The translations under genes were made by a program, and so were the position numbers. Below are positions 44,726-57,664 of a stretch of DNA of 64,000 nt, in pieces. The stretch comes from Megascapheus bottae (taxonomy: Eukaryota > Chordata > Mammalia > Rodentia > Geomyidae). Where the stretch lies: contig JANJXV010000037.1 of assembly GCA_024803745.1 (NCBI GenBank), forward strand, positions 7,589,501 to 7,653,500, written 5' to 3'. The first letter of the stretch is position 1. Every line of letters begins with the position of its first letter. The notes under the pieces were generated by a model. The model made no database searches, was not told where the DNA came from, and worked only from the letters and a program-made list of their open reading frames with translations.

Positions 44726-46306
44726 ACCAACCCAGAAGCCCTATTCTAGTTCTGCTATCCTAGAAATCAGTGGATATCAAAGCCCCCCAAATATGTCCTG
44801 CCTAAACTACTCATGGAAAGTGTCCAATACTTTTTACCCCATTGCTTTACTCTCCTGCTGGTGAGGTAAGCAGGAGAGTTAGCAATTAAAGGGCTATGAG
44901 ACACTTCAGGCAAGCACAGCTTCCCTGTCTATAAATAATGGGATGCCAGGAGTAAAATGCCGCACAAGTATCTGTATTTTGTAAAATGAGACTTTCTTAT
45001 TTTTCTTTTATTAACAAAAGTATAATACTACCCTGTGTTTACAGTAGGGCCTTTGGGGCCAGACAAAATTTAGACAATATTCTGTCCCCTGAGCTTACTT
45101 AGAAAAATCCCTCATCTACCAAACTAGTCAAAAATATCCAGTAAGCTTTAATGTATACAATAAATCCCTATACCTATGACACAGTAAGCCACCACTTACT
45201 ATTACTACAAGAGACATGTTAACTGTAGAAAACAAATGCTTCAGAGAAATAGTTCAACTAGAAGGTTGACAACTCCCAATAATCTACTCTCAATCCTCAC
45301 TTAGAGTTTGATGATAAACACATGGCCTACTTCAATAAATAGCATACTTCTACAAATATATTAAAATCTCTTGTTCTTTATAAAGATTCCATCATTTATG
45401 ATCAGCATCCCCTCCTTTGGTTATCTATACTGAATTCAGGTTTTATTTTGTAATATTTTTCAGCTTTCTTGAACAAAAATCTTTGCACTTGATGAAAAAA
45501 AGGTAGTCATTTTTAAATGCTTCTAAAATGTAATCTAGAAATGCTTACAGAAATGGCAGAACAACTGGCATGCACATCAATAGAATAATTCCAAATAACC
45601 CTGCAATCTGCTGGCATTGGAGCACAGAGAAGCAGGTTCATGTGATTAAAAGGTTAAAGTGTACTTCTGGTTCCATTTATATATCTTGCATCATCTCTTG
45701 AAGGTCTTTGGTCCTTACAGAATTAGTATGTCCCACATTGAGGTCTGGTGTTGGCATCCATACCTGTTTTCCTAATGCCTTCCCAACAATCTCTTGGGAA
45801 GCTGCACAATTTCCATTTCAGGAAGTACCATTGAAACTGTCAAGGTAGGTTCAAACTAAACCAACTTGATAGTACCGATCCTGGGAAGCTGAATTGACAG
45901 AAGACTAAGGCAAATATTGCCAATAGTCTGGAGCTTTGTCATCTTGTAAACAGTAGCTATTACTTCTCAGTAGCTCCTGACTCCTGAGTTTCTAGAGCTG
46001 GTGGATTTCTAAGCCTGTGCATTGAATTATGTTCCTTAATGTGAGCAGCCTTCTGTATTTCTTCACTGCTGTACAGTGGGGTTTGATGGTGGTATTTCTA
46101 CCATCAGAGTTTTCCTCAAAAGTTCTGCAACAATCCTTTTGGAATCAGTGGAGGAATGGGTGAAAGGGGAAGATAGTTCATTTCCTTCAATATTTATTAT
46201 CTTTTCCCTTGTTTAATATTTGAGAAGGAAAAAAAATCATTTTCCTCTCAGGGCTCTCAAACCATTGCAAAAATCCATATTACTCAATATTTTATGTTGT
46301 ATACTT
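44726..46306. other. Intronic sequence, nothing recognised
   Basis: No exon consistent with ARHGAP26 and no named repeat in 1.6 kb. Confidence 0.45.
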
Positions 46307-46322
46307 TGAGTTTATATTTTCT

Positions 46323-46503
46323 TTTTTGCCAGTCCTGGGGCTTGAACTCAGGCCCTGACTGCTGTCCTTGGGCTAGAGCTATACCAGTTGAGCTATAGCA
46401 CCATTTCCAGCTTTTTTCTATGTTTGTGGTACTGAGGAATTGAACCCATGTCTTCATTCATGCTAGGCAAGCACTCTACCACTAGGCCAAACTCCTGGCA
46501 ACC
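46323..46503 (-). repeat. IDL-Geo-type SINE with 16-bp target duplication
   Basis: Antisense copy between tgagtttatattttct at 46307-46322 and 46504-46519. Confidence 0.95.
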
Positions 46504-46519
46504 TGAGTTTATATTTTCT

Positions 46520-47443
46520 AAGAAAAATCTGTATTTGGGGAAAAAATGAGAGAAGTAAAAATCCCCACCCTCTATTTTTTTTTAAAGCTCAGTTCTCCTA
46601 TCCATTTGAAGAGGCACTATTTGTCTGACTTTCCTGACACCACTGAAATTCATGCTAGGTCTACCTTTGAATTTATTTTCTAAGTGGATTTTATGAAGTA
46701 AATCTGAAACCAGGTGACAGGATTTCCTTTGTATTCTTGTAACAACCTGGAAGGAGTATATGTTGTTTTATTCTTTTTTGCCTCTCCTATGCACCAAGGA
46801 GTTAATCAGTCCAAATACTTTGCTAGTATGATTTTCATTATAGTCTCATCACTTCTACAAGGTAAACTAGATTACCCATGCCCTTGAAAATCATGATTAA
46901 CCAAAGCGCACAGATCCTGCATCAGGGGAATGTGCTAGACCTTCAGAGGCTGCCCAGGGGCCATTTCTACAAAGAGAAACAATATTACATTTCCTCTTTC
47001 CACTCCCTCCTCTCAAAGACAACACAAAGGAAAGGGAGTAAGCAATCTACCTATGACGGTCCTGCCAGTCCTTTGGGCTGAATGCAGAGGAGACAAGGAC
47101 AAATTTGGCTTTCTTAGAACATACAGGTCTTGAGGCATGAAATAACAGTAGATAAACTGACTTTTAAGGGGTGATTGGTGATACAGCTTTAAGATACTTT
47201 AGGATTAAGAGAGATAATCTGTATGAGAATGCTATATAAAGTTGGGTTATTTAAAGGTGACAGTACTCTGAAACCAGTGACAGGAAGGAAAGTGAAGTAG
47301 AAACATTTCCAACTTCCCTAGGGAAATGGGATTGACCCCCCCCCCATGTGCCCAGAGCACCTCCTAGTGGTTCACCCACCAAGATACAACTTCTCAAAGC
47401 CGCTTGCAATTGTAGCTGAAGAAAATAATCCAATCATACTTAC
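46520..47443. other. Intronic sequence downstream of the 37-nt exon
   Basis: Includes the donor. A weak MIR-like piece is possible at 46790-46880. A C run occurs at 47337-47344. Confidence 0.5.
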
Positions 47444-47480
47444 ACCCTTCGTTCTGATTGTCTTTGTTTGAGTTGTAGAC
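47444..47480 (-). CDS. ARHGAP26: ARHGAP26 small exon, PH-RhoGAP linker (37 nt)
   Basis: On the minus strand the exon reads VYNSNKDNQNEG plus one base (T) that completes a Ser codon with CT of the next exon. The recalled human linker is VYNSNKDSQSEGT, so this copy would differ by two Ser-to-Asn changes and one Thr-to-Ser change, all in a flexible linker between the PH and RhoGAP domains. The acceptor is preceded by a T-rich stretch (tgtttttcag) and the donor is gtaagt at 47443-47438, both strong. Because 37 is not a multiple of three, skipping it would shift the frame, so it should be constitutive. A young L1 begins only about 105 bp upstream of the acceptor (47585). Confidence 0.93.
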
Positions 47481-47584
47481 CTGAAAAACAGAAACAGAAA
47501 TTTACTTGTATGTATTTCATACCACCCTCCATTGTACCACAAGATACAAGGCAGTTTCTTCCATCCAAATTGAAAGTCCTGTGA

Positions 47585-50270
47585 GGATGCAAAGCTGGTA
47601 CAACATACACAAGTCAATTAATATAATTCAATACATCAACAGGAGCAAGGACAAGAATCACATGATTGTCTCAACAGAAGCAAGAAAAAGCATTTGACAA
47701 GATCTAACACCCCTTTATGCTAAAAGCTCTGGAGAAAACTAGCAATCCATGGAACACTCCTCAGTATAATAAAGGCTGTATATGACAAATCTACCGCTAC
47801 CATTATACTTAATGGCGAAAAGATAAGGCCATTTTGTCTAAAATCAGGAACGAGATAAGGATGCCTACTTTCTCCACTCCCCTTTTACATAGTATTAGAA
47901 TTTCTAGCCAGAGCAACAAGGCAAGAAGCAAGCATAAAAGGGACCCAAATAGGGAAAAGGGAAGTGAAACTTTCCCTCTTTGCAGATGACATGATTCTAT
48001 ATTTAAAGAACCCTATAGATTCCACTCCTAAGTTGCTTGAGCTGATTCAAAACTTTGGCAAGGTAGCAGGGTATAAAATTAACCCTCAAAAATCAACTGC
48101 CTTCCTATATGCCAACAATAAGAGGATTAATGCAGCAATCAGGAAAAAACACTCCTTTTACAATAGCCACAAAGAAAATAAAGTACCTAGGAATTAACTA
48201 AGAATGTAAAGGACCTTTTTGATGAAAACTTTAAAACCCTGAAAAAGGAAATTAAATCATAACTGAGGAAATGGAAAAACCTCCATGTTCCTGGATTGGA
48301 AGAATTAACAATGTGAAAAAGGCAACCTTGCCAAGGACTATCTACAAATTCGACGCAATACCCATCAATATCCCAATGGCATGCTTTAAAGAAATAGAAG
48401 AGGCAGTCCAAAATTTCATATGGAATAATAAAAGACCCCATAGAGCAAAAACAATTCTTAGCAGAAAGTACAGCACAGGAAGAATTTCAATACCATACTT
48501 TAGACTCTATTACAGAGCTATAGTGACAAAAACAGCTTGGTACTGGCACAAGTACAGGCCTGAAGATCAATGGAATAGAACTGAAGACCCAGACATTAAA
48601 CCACAGATCTATGGCCACCTAATCTTTGACAAGGGAGCCAAAAAAATAGACTGGAAGAAAGACAGTGGTGCTGGCAGAACTGGTTAAGCACCTGCAGAAA
48701 ACTAAAGTTGGATCCTTCTTTGTCACCCTGCATTAGGATTAACTCCAAATGGATCAAAGACCTGGAGGCAAAAGCAGATACACTGAAAACTTTACAAGAA
48801 GGAATAGGACCCAGAAACACAACAAATCAAAGATAGTCTGGATAAGTGGGACTGCATTAAACTGCAGAGTTTCTGTATGGCAAAGGACATAGCTAACAAA
48901 CTAACTAGAAAGCCTACAGAGTGGGAGAAAATCTTCACTAACCATACAACGGACAAAGGCCTCATATCTAAAATATATTGACAGCTCAAAAAATTGAATC
49001 ACTCCAAAACTAATCTCCAAAGAAACAACCATCCCACTAAAAGATGGGCCAAAAGACTTACAGAGAGGCTTCTTTGAAGAAGAAATAAGAATGGCCTATA
49101 GACACATGAAGAAATGCTCGACATCTCTGGCCATAAAAGAAATGCAAGTCAGGGGCCGGACTTTGCCTAGTGGTAGAGTGCTTGCCTAGCAGCACAAAGG
49201 CCCAGGTTCAATTCCTTGGTACCAAATACATAGAAAAAAGCCTGAAGTGATTCTAAGGCTCAAGTGGTAGAGCTCTAGCCTTGAGAAAGTCCAAGTACAG
49301 TGCTCAGGCCCTGAGCTCAAGCCCAGACCTGGCAAAAAAAAATGCAAATCAAAACCATTCTAAAATTCCACCTCACTCCAGTTAGAATGGCCTGGATCAA
49401 GAAATCTAATAACAACAGACCCTGGAGAGGATGTGGCCAGGAGGGATCACTACTACACTGATGGTGGGAGTGCAAACTCATTCAACCACTATGGACAGTA
49501 GTATGGCAGTTCCTCAAAAGACTAAACATAGAGCTCCCCTATGACCCAGCAATTCCACTCCTTGGCTTCTACCCAATCATCCAGAAACAAGGACATACTA
49601 AAGACACTAGCACAACGATGCTCACTGTAGCACTATTTACTTTAGCGAAGATATGGAACCAACCCTGATGCCCCTCAGTTGATGATTGGATCAACAAAAT
49701 GAGGTATTTATACACAATGGAATTCTATGCTGCCATCAGAAAGAATATCGCCCCATTTGTAAGGAAATGGAAAGAGTTAGAAAAAATCATATTAAGTGAA
49801 GTAAGCCAGACTCAAAGGAACATAAGCTCAATGGCTTCCCTCATTTGTCATAATCAGTAGAAACCTTGGGCTCTCCTAGCAGAGTTTTACAATAGAGCAA
49901 AACCTCGATATATAAGGCCATATAGGATGACGCTAAATCTATATCCAGGATATAGAAAAAAAAAGCTATATAATGAGTGATTGTAGTCCTTAATGTACTA
50001 TGCTATCTTTCATCTCTTTTGCTGTCACTTGGTTATCTCATATAGTTACAGCATTTTACCTTGTTATCTAATATATAGTATATATGTTTATCTGGTTATT
50101 TGAAATAGGATAGGGAAGGGGGCAAAACAAAATGGGGGGCGGAAGTGGAAGGCGGGAAATGGGGACCAAGACATGAGAAAGGGTATCAATGTTTGTGAAG
50201 TAATGCACCTTCTATCTCGTGAACATAATGTAACCCTTCTATTAATTACAATAAACATTATAGGAAAAAG
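47585..50270 (+). mobile_element. LINE-1, 5'-truncated, with nested SINE
   Basis: Starts in the reverse transcriptase (near INRSKDKNH), keeps the FADD motif at 47976-47990, the C-terminal cysteine region (49420-49480) and the 3' UTR of the 16076-16372 type. Imperfect flanking repeats gaaagtcctgtga (47572-47584) and gaaactcctttga (50271-50283) are likely target duplications. It has several frameshifts and stops and small internal deletions (e.g. near 48665 and 48808). It runs opposite to ARHGAP26. Confidence 0.9.
49152..49339 (+). repeat. IDL-Geo-type SINE nested in LINE-1
   Basis: Sense copy with A box, B box (ggttcaattcc), right half and A tail, between aaatgcaagtca (49140-49151) and aaatgcaaatca (49340-49351). 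Confidence 0.95.
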
Positions 50271-50444
50271 GAAACTCCTTTGATACTTGCTTCTCGGTAT
50301 ACACTTTAACAATCTTAAATGTACATATATCAGTCATATATGGAACTGTATCATTAACAAAAAATTCCATCTTTTCTAAACAGCAGTAAACTGAAATGTA
50401 CAAATAAAAAGAGAGTTTTAAATTAGTTACAAATCATTAAGCTT

Positions 50445-50610
50445 TAAGTGCATACAAAGCAACTTGCTAAGCAATTCATGTGAATTATCTCACAGCAATA
50501 ATCTATACAGCAATTCTGCTTGGTAGGAGCTGTTATTATCACTGTGCTGGAGAATCTAAGGCTTAGTGAGGGGAACTAAGGTCCCATATCCAGTCAAGGG
50601 AAAAGTAGGG
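50445..50610 (+). repeat. MIR SINE relic
   Basis: cttgctaagcaattcatgtgaattatctcac … agctgttattatcactg … gaatctaaggcttagtgagg. Confidence 0.7.
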
Positions 50611-51699
50611 GCAAAGATATATTATAGACTGTTACATGTTAACACTAGAGAAAGGTACTAGCCGTTTTTACTCTATGTACTTCTGTAAATTTGAATGTCA
50701 TATGGAGATGCATTACATTTACATTAAACTCACAGAAAATTCACATTAAATTTACAGAGATTACAAAAAGGAAAAAAATCTCAATATATTAAAAGAACAC
50801 ATGACTTGCAGAGAATGACATACTGCATGGATCAACAAGCTGCAAAATCGTAGATTGTGATTATTTTAGATCTTGAAAGCTAACAGGCAAACAACATTAC
50901 GAAGGTAGTTATACAATGAGAAAACAATTTTGACAACATTTTAAAAATATAATAATCAAAAGTTTTTGAAATATAAATTTGTCAATAAGAAGAATCTGGA
51001 ATTTTTTTTATATTTAGAGGGAAGATAGTAATACAGCTTAACTGGAGCCCAAAGTGAGTGTTCAGAAACAACTAATGGGCTAGATTTAATCTGTGGCCAT
51101 ATTTGATATATCTAGGATGTGCTGTTATCATTAAATAGTAACAAAATGAAATATCTGCTTGAGAAAATAAAGCAAAATCATAATGCCAAACCCTTCTTTG
51201 AGGGAAGATTCTGTAGGTATAGAAAGACATAAAGTGAACCATAACTAAGTTTCTTTATCTTTACTTCCTAAGTTACTGTAATGGCCATTCTTTTGGGAAT
51301 CACTTATATAACCCCTAAAAGAACCAAACATATCATCCCTGAAAAAAAGAACCACTAGATCCAGACTTCTTTTACTGGCAATGAAACACAGATGGGAATC
51401 AGTGGGCAGGACCTGAGAAATGGGTTCCTCTTCACCCTGGGTGCTTTGCTAAATTTCTTACACTTGTGCTTTATTTCCTTATCTATATATTGAAATATTT
51501 GCACAAGGAGGTCAAGTGGTCAAACTCTTAACACAACAGATTATGTTATAATAACACAACTCGTTATGTTATTATTTCCTATTTTCCAAAGAAACCTGTG
51601 GCTGCACAGTCATTTTCTGAAGTTCAGAAAGATGAGGACAAAGGAATGAGTTGTAGCACTTAAGGAGGGTGGTTGGAAGACAGTGCACATACTTCAAAG
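50611..51699. other. Intronic sequence, nothing recognised
   Basis: AT-rich; no named element. Confidence 0.45.
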
Positions 51700-51885
51700 T
51701 TGAAAAGTTAGGGGTCAAAGACTTTGATTCTGGCATGAATTTCACCACTTTTCACATCATTTGGCTGACCTTTAATTTCTACAAAATGGAAGTGATAACA
51801 GTTATCCTGCCTAAAACTCTTGAGAAGATCTAATGAGATTGGGTCATGAGCAATATACTAAAATAGTACAAAACTAATGCAAGTG
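51700..51885 (+). repeat. MIR SINE relic
   Basis: ctttgattctggcatgaatttc … ctacaaaatggaagtgataac … tcttgagaagatctaatgag. Confidence 0.6.
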
Positions 51886-52186
51886 CTTGGCCTACATTAC
51901 TGGAGGAAAAAAGACTTAGCCAACATAGAATTTGGGGAATGAAACAAAAGCCACCACAAAGTGTAAGTGGAGGCTGGCAGCAGCAGTACTAATTATTATG
52001 TGTTACAGAGAGAACACTGTTGATTGTGTTTGCAAACAGGGCTCCAAAGGACCTGCACAAAAATGCCAAGGGGTTGGGAGAGAAGCTAAGACTTCAAGCA
52101 ACCAAACAGCCCTTCCCTTTCTTCTATGGATTTTCCTTATGTGGTTATCAAACAAGAGAATATATTGACTTTAAAAAGTCTTGAAG
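51886..52186. other. Intronic sequence, nothing recognised
   Basis: A 78-codon frame at 51932-52168 matches nothing I know. Confidence 0.45.
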
Positions 52187-52387
52187 GGCCGGGAGTTTGG
52201 CCTAGTGGTAGAGTGCTTGCCTAGCATGCACAAAGACCTGGGTTCAATTCCTTGGTACCACTTACATAGAAAAAAGCCAGAACTAGTGCTGAGGCTCAAG
52301 TGATAGAGCTCTACCCTTGAGAAAGTCCAAGGACAGTGCTCGGCCCTGAGCTCAAACCCAGGACTGGCAAAAGAAAAAAAAAAAAAG
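52187..52387 (+). repeat. IDL-Geo-type SINE, full length
   Basis: Begins gggccgggagtttggcctag, with B box gggttcaattcc, linker taccacttacatagaaaaaa, right half and A tail. A useful reference copy for this family. Probable short target duplication tcttgaag/ttttgaag. Confidence 0.95.
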
Positions 52388-52469
52388 GTTTTGAAGACTT
52401 TCTGAATGGGTAAATTCCCAAGATCATTTATAATTTGTTTGTACATATAATATTGTATGTTAGCTATTA

Positions 52470-52614
52470 TCAATCAATCTATTTATCTATCTCTATATAT
52501 CTATATTTATCTGTATAGATCTCTCTATACATACATATATTTATATCTATATATAATTGTATATATACATGCATATATATATATACATACACAGAGAGAG
52601 AGAGAGAGAGAGAG

Positions 52615-52660
<46 letters not shown>
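52470..52660. repeat. Compound microsatellite (TATC/TA, GA, TG)
   Basis: TATC/AT-rich at 52470-52590, (GA) at 52591-52615, (TG) about 20 units at 52619-52660. Confidence 0.95.
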
Positions 52661-52661
<1 letters not shown>

Positions 52662-52876
52662 CTCCTGGGGCTTGAACTCAAGGCCTTAGTGCTGCCTCTG
52701 AGATATTTTGCTCAAGGGTACCACTTCACCACTTGAGCCACTGTCAACTTCCAGCTTCTTTAGTGGCTAACTGGAGGTGGAATCTCACAGGCTTTTCCAC
52801 CTGGGCTAGCTTCAAACAGTGATCCTTAGATCTCCTGAGTAGCTAGGATTACAGGTATGAGCCACTGGCATCTGAA
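52661..52876 (-). repeat. B1-like/tRNA-like composite SINE
   Basis: ctcctggggcttgaactcaagg … ggctaactggaggtggaatc … gagtagctaggattacaggtatgagcc. Confidence 0.88.
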
Positions 52877-52879
52877 TAT

Positions 52880-53300
52880 GTATTAATTTTACAAACAGTT
52901 ATTGAATGCCTGTAAAAAGAAGGCAGTGCTTTAGGTGCTAAACACACAGATGGACAGGAAATCTATGCACTGGACTCAAAGAACTTTTGCATTGGCAGAG
53001 AAAAGAGAGACATACAAATTCACAAATATGATTAAACTCTCTGAGTCCAATGAGAAAAAGGAAAAGGTTACAATGGATCTGATGTGAGGAAAAACTTCTC
53101 TGAAGAGGTAGTATTTGCAGGATTCCTTAATGATGAAAGGGTATTTCCTTGGGAAGATATAGGAGCCAATGTCTAGCAGGTCCAGGAAATAGGACAATGA
53201 ATGCTCATGGAAGGAGCCATTCATTGTCCTATTCACTGTCAATATGGTTGGCAAGGCAGAGAAGGATAAGAGATTAGGACAGGAAGAGGAAAGCAAGACT
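52880..53300 (-). repeat. L2 LINE relic, antisense
   Basis: cagttattgaatgcctg … gtgctttaggtgctaaacac … aacttctctgaagaggtagtatttgc … ggattccttaatgatga is the reverse of the L2 3' end. Confidence 0.75.
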
Positions 53301-53939
53301 TTATATCCCGTTACTGAAATGGATAGCTAGGTTACAGCCATAACCAATGGCCCGTGACAATTGGTCTTATATACCTTTGAAATGTTGGGTAGTAGAGAGG
53401 AAAAGGCCATATTTTGGCAAGTTATGTTTTCAGCCCTCCTTGATCACTGCATTTTCCTATAAACTAAAACATCCTATTCAAGAAAAACTCATTCCTATTT
53501 TAAAATGGGGAAGCCTACAAGGAATAGTAAATTGCAGGGCTTCCAGTCCTCCTTAATTAGGAGGTGACCCCATGTCAAATTACTTTCCTTCAAAGCTTTC
53601 TGGGTCTCAGAAGACCCCTTTCTCAAACACCCAAGCATTCTCTGAATTGGAGAGGTGTGATCAATAAGCCAAGCATCAGAAACAAATGCTGCCCAATCCT
53701 CTGAGGCCAGGCCATTCATCTAAGTCTACTTTCTATAAAGGAACCAAAAAGAATGAGTTTTGAGACGAAGCAAACCATGCTTCCAGAACTATGTGACCAC
53801 ATGTCCCAACAAGCAAGTCCCAGGGTGAGGGGCAGCCTCACTACTGTTCAGGTCAGATGTGGTACCACAGGAATAGCTCTAAGTAGGAATACCTGTTACT
53901 CAAGTACTCCCCTTGACAAACTCTAATCCTTTGAATGCC
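53301..53939. other. Intronic sequence, nothing recognised
   Basis: No named element. Confidence 0.45.
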
Positions 53940-54045
53940 ACATAGATTAGGCTAGTGTAACTTTCCTTTTACAGATATGGAAATGGTGGCCCATTATTTG
54001 TTCAAGGACACCAAGTTGATAAGTAGAGTACTAATCTACCTTGCC
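53940..54045 (+). repeat. MIR fragment
   Basis: ttttacagatatggaaatgg … ccattatttgttcaaggacacc … gataagtagag. Confidence 0.6.
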
Positions 54046-54714
54046 TCTACAGGTTCCAAAAGTTTCCATCAATGTTTACCTAACTAGCTAGATACACAAT
54101 TCTCCAAGCCTCTCCAGTGGTAGGTATTAGGGTTTATCATACTAGCAGAAGCAAAGATAACCCTATTTACAATTTGATTAGTCAACATCAAGCATTCCTT
54201 CTTTCACAGGTCTGATGGTTGTCCATAAGCATCAAACCAAGGCTCAGAGGCCAGAGCAATGTCCTGTGAAAAGTGTTTTGCCCATGGCTTTGGCTTGTGA
54301 CTAGCAGTTATCATGTGCATGCTTTCAGCTAGGTCTCCTAAGAACTCTATCTTTACAAGACAAAATACAAACATCCAGGACCAAGTCAAATGGGAAAGGG
54401 TCACTTAGAAATACCTGAATTGTGGCTTCTGGGAAGACAGAAAGTTAATGTGACTTCTCAACAACCCAGCTGGAGCTTGGGTATGACAGTGGGACAGCTG
54501 ACCACAGTGAAAAGCCTGGCCCTGTGCCTTTGTCTTCCTCAATATACCTATGCTCCAGTGACTGCTGAATACCGAATATGAAGATCAGAAGCAGCCATGA
54601 CAATGAATAACTTTCAAATACATGCTAACTCTTTTAACTCTGTTAACTTTTTCGGATCAGGGTCATCTGTGAGTCATTAAGGATAATTTCAACAGACATG
54701 GTAACTCCATAATT
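54046..54714. other. Intronic sequence, nothing recognised
   Basis: No named element. Confidence 0.45.
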
Positions 54715-54945
54715 CTTATGAGGACAAAAGCAATGCTCTATGTGTCAGACACCATGCCAAGCATTCTACAGACATCTGGGTCCAGTCTTCACACCACCCT
54801 TATTGTTCCTATCATATAGAGGAGAAACTGAGGCAGTAGAAAAGTGAGGTCATTTGCCCTGGGTGAGGCAGCTGGAATGAGAAGAGTCCATGTAGGAACT
54901 CCTACAATCTGTCTCTAAGCACTTAACCACTAACCATATGATAAA
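54715..54945 (+). repeat. MIR SINE, nearly complete
   Basis: ctctatgtgtcagacaccatgccaagcattctac … cttcacaccaccctta … gaggagaaactgaggcagtag … catttgccctgggtgagg … ctaagcacttaaccac. Confidence 0.9.
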
Positions 54946-54967
54946 TAAGGCATTGGGGTAGTGGTGT

Positions 54968-54985
54968 TGGTGTTGATGGTGATGG

Positions 54986-55014
<29 letters not shown>
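54968..55014. repeat. (GAT)n microsatellite
   Basis: GTTGAT/GGTGAT start, then about nine GAT units. Confidence 0.95.
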
Positions 55015-55015
<1 letters not shown>

Positions 55016-55016
<1 letters not shown>

Positions 55017-56569
55017 CATGGTGAACTACCTTGCTCAGCTAGAGCAAGTGAGTCACTGAAAGAAATAACTTGCTTTGAGTCAGACACAAAATAAAACTGG
55101 AAATAGTCTTCAGAGTCTAGCTAGAAGCATTCTCCACTAACCCATGTAACCAAGCTGGCAGATAACCTGGAAGTAACACTCACTCCATGTTCTCTCTGAA
55201 CTCCAGAGCTCCAACATGAAGATACTCACCTACCAGGGCAGGAAAGTGGGTCTTTGATATAAGTCACAAGGCGTATCAATTCTACCCACGTTCTATGAGT
55301 CCTTATCCAGAAGCTACAATGGAGTACAACTTAATAAATCAACAGACAGTACAGAAATCCTTCATATGCTTCCTCTGAACTAAGATGCAATTTTGCAACA
55401 AATTCTCTTCACTGCTAAGCCAATTCAATTTGCATGTCCCTAGAGAACTAAGAAAAAAATACAGTCATTCAAATTCCCAGAAATTTTCTATGGGTAACAC
55501 TTATTACCATTACCCAAACCATATTAAGAAAGCAGAGGCACTTCTTTTTAAACATGTAAATGAAAGGCATAAGTAAAACAATAATTAAATAGCAATCTAA
55601 CTTTTCCGCTGTTTATGCACTTGTCTATACTATACTTTGCTTCAGAAAGGGTAGTAATGAAGTTATTAGACAAACAAGCTCATAGGAAAACTTTTGTAAC
55701 ACTGCTGTTCCTGTCTCAACGGCGCTATTTTACCTGAACTCACCCAAAATTCTGGCTCTTTGTAGTCTTCCATGTAGTCTAGGATATCTAAGCTTCTCCT
55801 ACCTGGATGTTCCCCTCACACAGGAACAGAGACATTGTGAACAAAGCTATTGGTCAACTTCTTAAAGCATTTCTCAGGCTGGATATACATGACTATTATC
55901 TTGTGCCTCGTCTCTGAGACACAAAGGGTCTACCATCATTACCACTGTGCTTTGTGGTTGTTTTGGAGTTTTCATATGTATGCCAAACCAGCCTGGAACT
56001 CAAGATGCAATCTAGGCTGGTCTCAAATTCATGATCTTTCCTCCTCAGGTCCCAGAGTACCAGGATGTACAAGCAGACCTCACATTTTTTGTATCCTCTT
56101 CCTATTTATGGAAATATAGCTGTAGTAATCTGCTGTTAAGGTTCAAAGTCTGGCTCTACCATTTATTAAATACACATACCCATCACTTAACCTTGGAAGA
56201 CTTTGTTCTTTTTAAGTATTGCCAAGCGATATTAATATTCCCAGCCTCCTAGTGTTGTAAGAATGAAATGGAATGATGGATATAAAATACTGTAGACATA
56301 GCATGGAATGTAAATTTAAGGCCCACAGAAATTTTCTTTCACTATCATTCTCTTTCCTGCTCTTCATACTTTTTGTTTAAACAACAAAAATATACCCTCA
56401 TAAGGGGAGGTTCCTCTCTCTGATAGAATAAATAGCTAAGAATGGGAATGGTTTCATTGGCACTGTAGTATACAGAGGAGCACTAATTCATTAAGGAAGA
56501 GAAAGGCAAGGAGATAATCTAATACAATGCTTAGAGCAGTAATTCTCAGTTTTTAATCACTGCATTCAA
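55016..56569. other. Intronic sequence with weak antisense B1-like piece
   Basis: A diverged B1-like antisense stretch may lie at 55955-56070 (ccagcctggaactcaagatgc, ggctggtctcaaattcatg). Otherwise nothing recognised. Confidence 0.45.
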
Positions 56570-56790
56570 TGATAACAATAACCATTTACCACGATTACCT
56601 TTTCACTATCAATTATCCATCAGGTATCATACTAAGCAATTATATAAATTATTTAACTCTGTCCTTCCATGGCTATATCATGGCCTCCTACAGGTTAGTA
56701 AACCTTCCAAAGCTTACATGGCAAGTGACTGCAGAGCCAGGCTGAGTCCTTCAGACTATAATCAGTACTCAGCTACAACTTTGTACAACT
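56570..56790 (+). repeat. MIR SINE relic
   Basis: ccatcaggtatcatactaagc … ttatttaactctgtcc … ttacatggcaagtgactgcagagccaggctgag. Confidence 0.75.
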
Positions 56791-57664
56791 TTTCCACTCA
56801 GTCCTGCCTTCCAGTGGTAAAACAACTTGGCAATTAACAAAAAACTTAAAAGCAGCTGAGCAGTAATTAACTCAGGAACAATGCACATGTTATGTATGAA
56901 CAAAATTTAATTATAATAATTTAAATATAATAATTCTACAAACTTCCAATTAATAATGGAAGGCCCCAAAGGAAAACCACAAACAGCTTGAGGTACTTTA
57001 TGATGCTGCAAAAATATCCTTCTGGAAATCAATAAGCACAAATAGACAGAACTAGCCAGTCATGTTGAAAATGGTATTCCAGACAAATTTCTCAGTAAAC
57101 CCTAACTGTCAGGCAAAGTTAGGGATTTTTAATAACACTTTTAAGAAGTTACTGGCAAATCATCTCAGGTCTATGAAATACCATCCATAAATGTACATGT
57201 AATGCACATGAATTTTTAGATCAGAAAGACCTCCCTTTCCAGCGATGCCAATAGGCCACACCTGGCAAAGTTTTCAAGAAGTAAATGTTGTAGTTTCAAG
57301 GATGGGATTGATACAGCCAGTGTGAACAGCTTGGAGTAAATAATACATCTCAACTTGGGGGCAGGGCAACGATCCTTTCTCCTCCTCCCATCAGAATGTG
57401 CCTCTTGTCACCATGGTCAGAGTGGCCAACTATGCCGCCAAAAGTAGAAATAAAATAGCCATCAATACTTTTCAATTTCTCAGAGCAACATTCCTCTAGG
57501 CTTTTCTTTTCCACTGTACCAATACAGCATTTACTAAGACTGTCTCAGGGAGGCTCTCATATAGTACCTGTTTCGGAACAAATGTCAAGACCTTGCCTGC
57601 AGAATTATATGTAAACAGAATTCAGTGTCTGCATTTAGCAGGTCACTCAAAAAGAATTCGTTGG
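56791..57664. other. Intronic sequence, nothing recognised
   Basis: No named element; ends at the target duplication of the next L1. Confidence 0.45.

Noticed and set aside
44158..44864. Long open frames of poly-Leu, poly-Pro and poly-Gly
   Set aside because: They are translations of the homopurine satellite, open only because the repeat lacks stops.
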